Positions 57,165 to 64,000 of a stretch of 64,000 nt of DNA are shown here, one piece after another. Source of the DNA: Cryptomeria japonica. Its lineage: Eukaryota > Streptophyta > Pinopsida > Cupressales > Cupressaceae. Under the pieces are notes generated by a model. It searched no databases. It was not told where the DNA came from and saw nothing but the letters and a program-made list of their open reading frames with translations. Made by a program: the position numbers and the translations under genes. Numbering within the stretch: the first letter of the stretch is position 1; each line of letters begins with the position of its first letter. The stretch lies in assembly GCF_030272615.1 (NCBI RefSeq), contig NC_081413.1, positions 335,462,302-335,526,301 on the forward strand. The letters are read 5' to 3'.

Positions 57165-59045
57165 TGCATTTTTACAGTTTTGGTTAATTTTTGGAGTTTG
57201 TGTCGATTTGGGTCAAACCAAAGGCTTGTTTTGGAATTTGTATGTTGCTATGGTAATTTATCTAGTGGCTAAATTTAATTTATTATAAATATTTCATGTG
57301 ATATTTACTCTCTCCTTATGTATTTGATCTTTTGGTATATTGCTTGGGCATCTTGATGTTGCATAAGATCTATTTGATGAGAAAAGTATTATGAAAAATT
57401 TGATTATGTTGATCAAATTTTGATATATCCAATGAATAAAGTTTCATGTGGAACTATGTAGTTCTTGCTTATGAGATGTGATTATGATGATCCATTATGC
57501 ATATTATGGATGTTATGGATATTGTCATGGTTCTTTTGTTATACCCTAGGCTTAGGAGAATTTTAGAGGGAGTGGCTCTCAAGTGGCTGTCGAGGCCCAC
57601 AAGTGGTTGCCAAGATATCTCATTGAGAGTTGGTTAATCAAGTGATAATATTAACATAATTTATTGGGTTAGGTTTTACATACATTAATAAGATAATTGT
57701 TGGTGCCCCAGTCATGGCCTAGAGTACTAGTATAGGATTAGGATGAGATTGGGAAGGCCTTGTTGGCATGATTATACGCCCTTGTCTTCATAAAAGTTTG
57801 AGTATATTTTGCATGTGCATCAAATGGGAATTGGGGTCTAGAGTATGGAGAGGGTTGGACTGACAGGTAACCCATGTTGATGGCATGTGATGACACTCTT
57901 CCCTATGTGTTTCCTAGGACCTTAACCTCTATTTTGTAAGTAGCCTCTGGTGAGTTTGTATTTTGTGATTGATCCAATGCCTTGTTGTGTTTTGGTTCTT
58001 GTTTGTGTTTGTTATTGTGTATGTTTGTATTTCCCTTGGATGTTTAGGTGTCGACCTAGGTTTAGTGTGTGTGTGGGGCCTTATGTCATTCTTTGGAGCA
58101 CGAGGGGTGGACCTTTTCGTTCCACATGGTCAAGTGGTTTGATTCCTTCTTCCATTGGGATTTTCCTCGTTGGATGTTCGTGTGCATGATGGATGTTACA
58201 TCTTCTCTTCAATTCCAGTGCTATGGATTTATGATGTAAAAACAATCTCTATAAATTGTAAGGATTCATCTATGATCTTGAAATTTTATATAATTCATGT
58301 GATCATTGTGTCATGACAATCTATTTGTAATGATTGACTTATATTGGTAATGTATTTATGAATAAGAGGTATTATGTAATGTAATGATGTTTTCATTTGA
58401 TCATGCTATGTGGGGTTAATGTTGGCTAAATTATAGGAATATTTATATTCTATCATGTTGAATTTTTTAATAGATTAAGAACAATTGATATTAGTGAAAT
58501 AAAATGATTGTAGTAACTTAGTAGTGTTAGAGAAGTTATATCTCATGATTATAATTCTATGGTTAAATGGTATCTTTTCTATGTTGTGGATACTAGTTTA
58601 GATAGGAATATAACCCATGAATCTATTAGTTGCCACTTTATTAGTAATGACGTTAATAACTATAGAGGATGTGAATTAGATGTTAGAGTTTATTATTTTT
58701 CCTAATTTAAGCACTATGTAATCATATAAGTTTAGATTTATGTTATTTCTTGAAGATTAATGTGATGTTGTATTTGCTTATGCTCTTAAGATGACGCGTT
58801 CCTTCAGTTAAATGTATTGTTATTTCTTTACTTAAAATATAAAATCTTTATGATGTTTAGTTAGGTTGTTGGTTGGCTTAATTATCTAGGGTTTCTTGGT
58901 GAGCATTAAAATTCATCAATGGTCTTAAAAATTAGAATTATGAGGAGTCTAAAGCTACCATTTGTATTCATGATGGTCTTTATTTATTGCTTCTTGGTTC
59001 CATTTATTTTTCAATCCTTGTTGGACATAAGACTATGGATACAAC
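57165..59045. other. AT-rich stretch, possible decayed gypsy 3' or leader sequence
   Basis: No reliable coding region. 57860-58200 is T/G-rich with a short open frame that does not resemble a known protein. Confidence 0.4.
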
Positions 59046-59280
59046 ACTATTGTGATTATTGAATCTAATCTATTCAAAGTGAAGCTAGGAATTCCTTGGT
59101 TAGTTTCTATGGATGTGATTACTTCAATTATCCACAAGTGTCTAAAGTGTCCTCATTAGTATAGTATGTGTACTATCTTGGTCACTAGATACAAACCACT
59201 GGTGTCATGTGGGGACTTTTCTCTTGATCATGCATGGCCTACCTTGGTAGGGTCCATGTTGCCCCACAATTTCTTATTAT
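59046..59280 (+). pseudogene. Ty3/gypsy aspartic-protease-region fragment
   Basis: Plus frame TIVIIESNLFKVKLGIPWLV, then SMDVITSIIHKCLKCPH, a TAG, then CTILVTRYKPLVSCGDFSLD and HAWPTLVG. This resembles the segment after the protease core in plant gypsy polyproteins ('f..iLGrPWL..m.ai.S..H..lKfP..g'). Only about 75 codons remain. RT and integrase are not found nearby. Confidence 0.5.
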
Positions 59281-62200
59281 ATAATACTTATTATGCATAA
59301 AAGATTAGGACACTAATACATTTGGTCTAGAATTTTGATGGAGGTTTCTGATAGAGAAGGTATATTGTGACCAAATTTAATTTTTTTTTTTTTAAAATGC
59401 CTGAATTCTTCAGAATTTCGACGGTAATTTTACATTTGGTTTTGACAGAGAAGGCATTAGCAATGAAATTTGTTTTTTTTTTTCAAAAAAGTGCCTACGT
59501 TCGTCGAAATTTTAACGACAACAATCATTACTTAAAAAAAGAAAAGAAAAAAAGAGGGTAAGTTGTTTGTGCATTCAATCCCACACAAGCTTCCGTGTCG
59601 ACCTCAACCCCTAGCAAGATCAAACGGCACACTCACCATTCGAGGTATAATCTTCACCTTCATTTCAGATTTGCATAATATGAGGAATTGTTGAATTTTC
59701 ACCTTCATTCATTGAATCTTCAGATTTACATAATAATTGCATGAGAAATTTTGTATTTGCATAATATTTGCATAATATAAGGAATTGCTTGGTATAATCT
59801 TCACCATTCGAGGTAGCTGAATCTTCACCTTCATTCATTGATTTGCATATATGAGGAATTGCTTGTGTCCCACCCATTGCTTGAGCTATCCACTGCATTT
59901 CACAACTACCCATGCATTGTCGTTCCTATGTCAACATCATCGGAAGTATTTTAATATTGCCCCCATGCCTCAGTTGTCAATGTTCAGTTTTTCCCACATT
60001 GCAAAAGAATAGGAGAAAGCTTGTCCACATTGCATGCTTTATGAGGATTCTTCCATAAATAACAGGTTAGTCATAGATTTCATCGCTTAAGATTTAGAGC
60101 TTTCTCATCAAATGGGGAAGAAAAGGACATCAGTGAAGTAGATCATAAACACTTGTTGGTACCTTATTATCTTATAGGATTGATAGAGAAAACTTAGAAT
60201 TCTAATCGACTTCAGACTTCTTAATTGCATTTGAAGGAGTTTATTTCATTTTATGAGAAGCCATAATTTGTTCTCAAAGAATAACATAGCCATGCCATGT
60301 CATTACCTACTGATATCACGCATATCGAGGAATAAATTTTTTAGAAGGTTTGTGACTATTGGTCAACATCATTTGATACTGTGATCTTGTTGATCTAAAG
60401 TATTATACCATTCTACAATAGTCTAAAGAGAATGCATACACTCTTGGGTTGATTTGTCATTGTTCCTTGTGATCTGCAATCTTAGTCACCATTTGAGGCT
60501 CCAATGTTTGTTTCTAAATTAAAAAGTTCATATATTTGTAATTAAGGGTAGCTCCATTACAAGACCAAGTCCTTAAAGAATTAACCTAGTGACCAAAAGT
60601 GATAGTGATACAACAAGAAGAGATTGTTATAGGTCTGAGACAACACGCAGACATGACAATGCTATAATTTTTTAGTATTGACTATGTAAATGGTTTGAAA
60701 AAATGAAAGGTTAAAGAGAAAAGTCACTAATAATAGTGGCAAAGATGGTTGTGACACAATGAATCAAACAATAGCCCTATACACAATGTGAAGTGTGATC
60801 TTGGCTTAGTCAAACATACAGGAATGAGCATCAAATACATGATAGTTTAGGGTGAGAGGATGAATGGACAAAATATGATGAGGTTGTGGAATCATATGTG
60901 AAACTAGCCGTGAATGCATAGGTTTTGTTTTAAAAAGAGTATATTACTCGGTCTAAATAAGCAAAGTAGAGCAGTAGTACAAAGAACATAAATTTTTTAA
61001 GATAGTCAATTTTTTTAGACAGTTTTGCATACCAAGAGACAAATTGTTAGCAATAGACTTAAGAATCTCAATAAAAGGGAAACAATAGTCATTTAGATCC
61101 TTTGAAAAAGAATGCTAGGATATGATATTTGTGGTCTAAATGAATGAGACAAATAATTATAATAGGGAGCACAAGTTAGTCCATGATGATATGGATAAAA
61201 ATGCAATGATTGACAATCCAATCAAATGGGAAGACATCACATTCCAAGTAGCAATAAAAATCCCTAGCATGATATAGAGAAGAAATTCTAAAAAAGGATG
61301 TTCAAATTGAGCATTGATACATTTATGAAGGCGATTCCTAAAACAAATTGATAGTCTTATAGAAGATTACAACAATAAGGTAGATTTGAAACCAAGAACA
61401 ACAAACATGACAGTTTAAAAAGGGATGTGGACATTGTAGCAGTCATGGAGGCCTAATTTTGTGATGGTCAAGATGCAATCCATTGGGATATATATTTTAT
61501 ATAAATAGACAAAGGTTTATTCCCACCATTATATGTTAAGGTATGAAGTTTGTGGTGAACTAAACAACAACAATGAGAAAGCACAAAGATAGCATTACAT
61601 GATAAACACCATTTCGTAAATCTATTTTCAACCAGTTGGAAGCTATATACTAAACTAGTTGGAAGCTAAAACAAGTTGTCTTATATCTTGGCCAAGAGTT
61701 AGCAGAGAAAGTTGTTATGCGGGCCTTATGGAATAGTCAGTTCATAAACAAGCTATCCTTAGCTCAAGAAACAATTGCAGACCAAATGTTGAAGAGATCC
61801 TAGAATGTAATGTACTACTTTTACCAATGGTTAAAAACATTATGCAAGAATTGCAAGATGATTTCTACTATACCAAGGCTGATTCAATGCATTGTAGGGT
61901 ATAATAATAGTTAAAACAAGAGTTATCTTTTTAAATGATGATAAGCATATTTTCAGATAAATGACAACCATGTCATTGTCAAGACAATCATATAAAAAGT
62001 TGTAAAGAATGGTGCATTAATGTAAATAAAAAATTGACAAATATACCTCAATTTTGAAATGCTTGGCATAAAGTTCTACACAAGCCTTAATGTTTCTAGA
62101 ACATGTTAGTGTATACTTTCATCATGGAAAAACATAATGTAGTTGATCATAACTGATGTAACAAAAATATATCTTTGAATGCCTTGTTCCTTGATTATAG

Positions 62201-62590
62201 ATCTATGCTCAATTGATTTGAATTGCTTGATTGAACAATTGGTAGATGTGGGTTGGAGTTGATAGGGGTTTGAAATGAGAAATAGACTTGTATCTATATG
62301 CAACTTGCACCTTTTAAAATTGAACTTTTGGAAAATTCCAAATTTGGAGAGGACATTCCTACTATTTGTGAATCCAACATTCATCTTTCAAATTTTATGT
62401 CCAATTTCCTTGAATAAGGGTTCCCAAGACCGTAGTCCTCAAAAATTGAGCCATGAGGAACATCATGAATAAGGAAATGAACCAAATTTATGGAAACATT
62501 CTCAAACCTAAGTACAATTAGGCATAAATAAGGCACAACCACTAAAGTGAGTCTAAACCTAGTGTATATTTATAAAGAGATACAACTTAT
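59281..62590. other. AT-rich, gene-poor stretch with local repeats
   Basis: 59330-59530 carries an imperfect direct repeat built on GAATTT(T/C)GA(T/C)GG ... GACAGAGAAGGCATT followed by T-runs. 59640-59860 is a cluster of short shuffled repeats (TTTGCATAATAT, GAGGAATTG, CTTCACCTTCATTCATTGA). The rest, 59900-62590, shows no coding or RNA features to me. Confidence 0.5.
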
Positions 62591-63180
62591 GGTTCAATTT
62601 TTATCCCCCTCTTAGCAAGAGTATGAAATTATGCTCATGTACTCTTGAGAAAATATGGAGAAACCAAATATTATTTCACCAAGATATTGAAGAGTCAAGA
62701 TGACTACAAGTTTGGAAAGGCGGTAGCTCCCAAGACATGATATTGTCAATCTACAATATTGAGATAAAAGGGAAGTACAAAGTGAGCAATATGAGTAACA
62801 TTGGTAACACACATGGATCATGAAAAACACAAAGTTATGACATTTAGAACTAGTAAGATTCATATATTCTCACTAGGAACCATACAAAAAAGACAAGGCA
62901 TAGATCTAGGACTAGTAAGATCCTTATATAGTTACTAGGAGTCATGTCAGAGACACATAAAAGCATGATACCCAAGTTAGTAAGATCCTCTAATACTTAG
63001 TCATAGATCGCATTCTAACAACAAATATAAGGTCATAGCTTGGTAACCTAGCTAGTCCATGAGTAGTAGCTCAAAATGTTATCAAAGCTAGGTTAGGTTA
63101 GGAGCCCCAAGAACATATAATGTGTCCTATAATGGGTGTTGAAAATAATCTACACTCAAGCCAACAATGGAATGGTAAGA
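62591..63180. other. Repeat-bearing stretch, possibly 3' interior of a minus-strand gypsy-like element
   Basis: On the minus strand a purine tract (AAGAGGGGGATAAAAA, about 62599-62614) resembles the tract at 6143-6157, and the sequence to its right (GAGTATGA...) resembles 6160-6190. An ACTAGTAAGAT(C/T)C unit recurs near 62850, 62911 and 62971, about 61 bp apart. Confidence 0.3.
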
Positions 63181-63182
63181 AA

Positions 63183-63256
63183 GGGGGTAGTAGCTCAATG
63201 GTAGAGAAATTTATTAACAAATAGAAGGCCTTAAGTTGGAATCCTAGCTATTTTAT
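63183..63256 (+). mobile_element. tRNA-derived SINE head or tRNA pseudogene
   Basis: Box A TAGCTCAATGG (63191-63201) and box B AGTTGGAATCC (63234-63244; consensus GGTTCGAATCC with one key C to G change). The internal stretch AACAAATAGAAGGCC matches the tRNA-like head seen in many plant SINEs. The region does not fold as a sound tRNA and has no clear anticodon arm, so it is not a working tRNA gene. The 3' end is not defined. Confidence 0.5.
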
Positions 63257-63334
63257 GAGTATTAGCTTAACATTTTCATGCGTAAATAACATCTACTCCC
63301 ACCTTTACCATAGATCCAACTTCCACCATTTCTC

Positions 63335-64000
63335 CTTCATGAATACTAAGAGGGGGGTGAATTAGTATACCCAAAAACTTAAACAAACTCTTAAGCAGTT
63401 TAACTGCAGACCGATGTAGCAGATTAAACAATAAACTGGTTAAAACACAAACAAGCCAAATAGAAAATAAAGCATTCACCCACAAAAGCACAATCATTAT
63501 AACACAAGATGTTTTGACATGGAAAACCAAATGGGAAAAACCATGGTGAGTAAAACTCATAAGTCAACTATATGCAGAATAGTAACTAGACCGGTTAAGG
63601 CCTTACAACGTTCTTCATCAGAACAGATCTTGTTAGGAATCTAGATCTCTGTTAGGAGATAAGTCCTATTAAAGACTACCCTATTAGAGGATTTCATATC
63701 CACAACTGTGAACCACCTTGTTAGAGGATTTACAATAGGCTTGGTTGGGCCTACCCGGCTAAGGATTTTAGACTTGTCGAAGATATTAGTAATCAACAAG
63801 TGAATGATCTAGACAGTAGCACAAAATGCTTGATTAGATCCTTGACAACTCCCTGTTAATGTATTCCAACATTACTTCAGTCTTCTATATTTTGCACTCC
63901 CAATCTCTATCGTGAGATGCCTTTTCTTGCATAAACCTAATCTTCTCTCCAACACTCACACACATCAACTACTTTAAAACCCTAGACATGATGTCCTTAG
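63335..64000 (-). mobile_element. Partial LTR, minus strand, running off the window
   Basis: In plus orientation ATACTAAGAGGGGGGTGAAT (63343-63362) is the inverse of the U5-end block of elements 1 and 2 (ATTCACCCCCCTCTTAGTAT). Further right, AACACAAGATGTTTTGACATGG and GGGAAAAACCATGGTGAG (about 63499-63549) parallel the inverse of their R/U5 (AACACAAGATGTTTA, GGGAAAAACCTCGGTGGG). The inner end near 63335 is not resolved and no primer site was found to its left. Confidence 0.5.

Noticed and set aside
57049-57288. Hydrophobic Cys/Tyr/Ile-rich ORF that looks like membrane segments
   Set aside because: Product of the 21-bp minisatellite; two frames give similar periodic peptides.
59665-59913. Minus-strand ORF with repeated SMNEGE(D/N)S motif
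   Set aside because: Comes from a cluster of short shuffled DNA repeats; no homolog recognised and no start context.
63183-63256. Functional tRNA gene
   Set aside because: Key box B base is changed and there is no sound anticodon stem.
1-64000. CRISPR array, operon structure or bacterial genes
   Set aside because: No regularly spaced short repeats with unique spacers; retroelement structure, tRNA-Met primer sites and plant LINE domains place the sequence in a plant nucleus.

Overview
The window looks like intergenic DNA from a large, repeat-rich seed-plant nuclear genome. A conifer or other gymnosperm is my best guess, from the AT-rich composition, the density of old nested retroelements and the style of the gag zinc-knuckle proteins; this is inference, not proof. 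I found no intact cellular gene, no functional tRNA or rRNA gene and no CRISPR array. Nearly everything I can read is retroelement, and almost all reading frames carry in-frame stops.

Layout. 1-1860: end of an LTR element (polypurine tract, start of an LTR with a TATA box), then tetranucleotide microsatellites. 2101-2870: an unidentified minus-strand coding remnant. 3999-4441: a 222-bp tandem duplication. 4837-6142: a minus-strand LTR with its polypurine tract; its interior runs right through repeat-rich non-coding DNA to a Ty3/gypsy-like G-patch remnant (9375-10640). 10650-21054: a plus-strand L1-type LINE with ORF1, an endonuclease/RT/RNase H ORF2 and an extra third ORF before its 3' UTR. 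That third ORF is split by a 2.66-kb non-autonomous LTR element (17290-19953, TSD GAAGG). 21310-22453: a second copy of the 4837-6142 LTR, possibly its partner.

23000-29612 is a complete 6.6-kb LTR element (TSD GTGAT) inserted just before an old plus-strand gypsy gag. That gag is itself split by a 1664-bp solo LTR (TSD CTCAA) and a 320-bp SINE-like insert (TSD ATACCT). 34130-41199 is a second, minus-strand LINE. 41753-56397 is a minus-strand LTR element (TSD AATTG) whose 5' LTR was hit by a relative of the 23000-29612 element (49691-56256, TSD TATAC); the uninterrupted LTR copy near 42815 shows the empty site. 56403-64000 holds AT-rich DNA, a 21-bp minisatellite, a gypsy protease fragment, a tRNA-derived SINE head and part of another LTR.

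The main point: the three large LTR elements (1, 2 and 3) share one plan, LTR - tRNA-Met primer site - gag-like coiled coil with four or five CCHC knuckles - a separate ORF of about 1075-1125 codons - polypurine tract - LTR. No protease, reverse transcriptase, RNase H or integrase is visible in any of them. The long second ORF has a domain that appears related to the LINE's third ORF. Elements 2 and 3 keep this ORF in one frame, broken only by nonsense codons, mostly TAG. I read this as an old non-autonomous retrotransposon group that keeps a large uncharacterised protein and would need pol functions supplied in trans.
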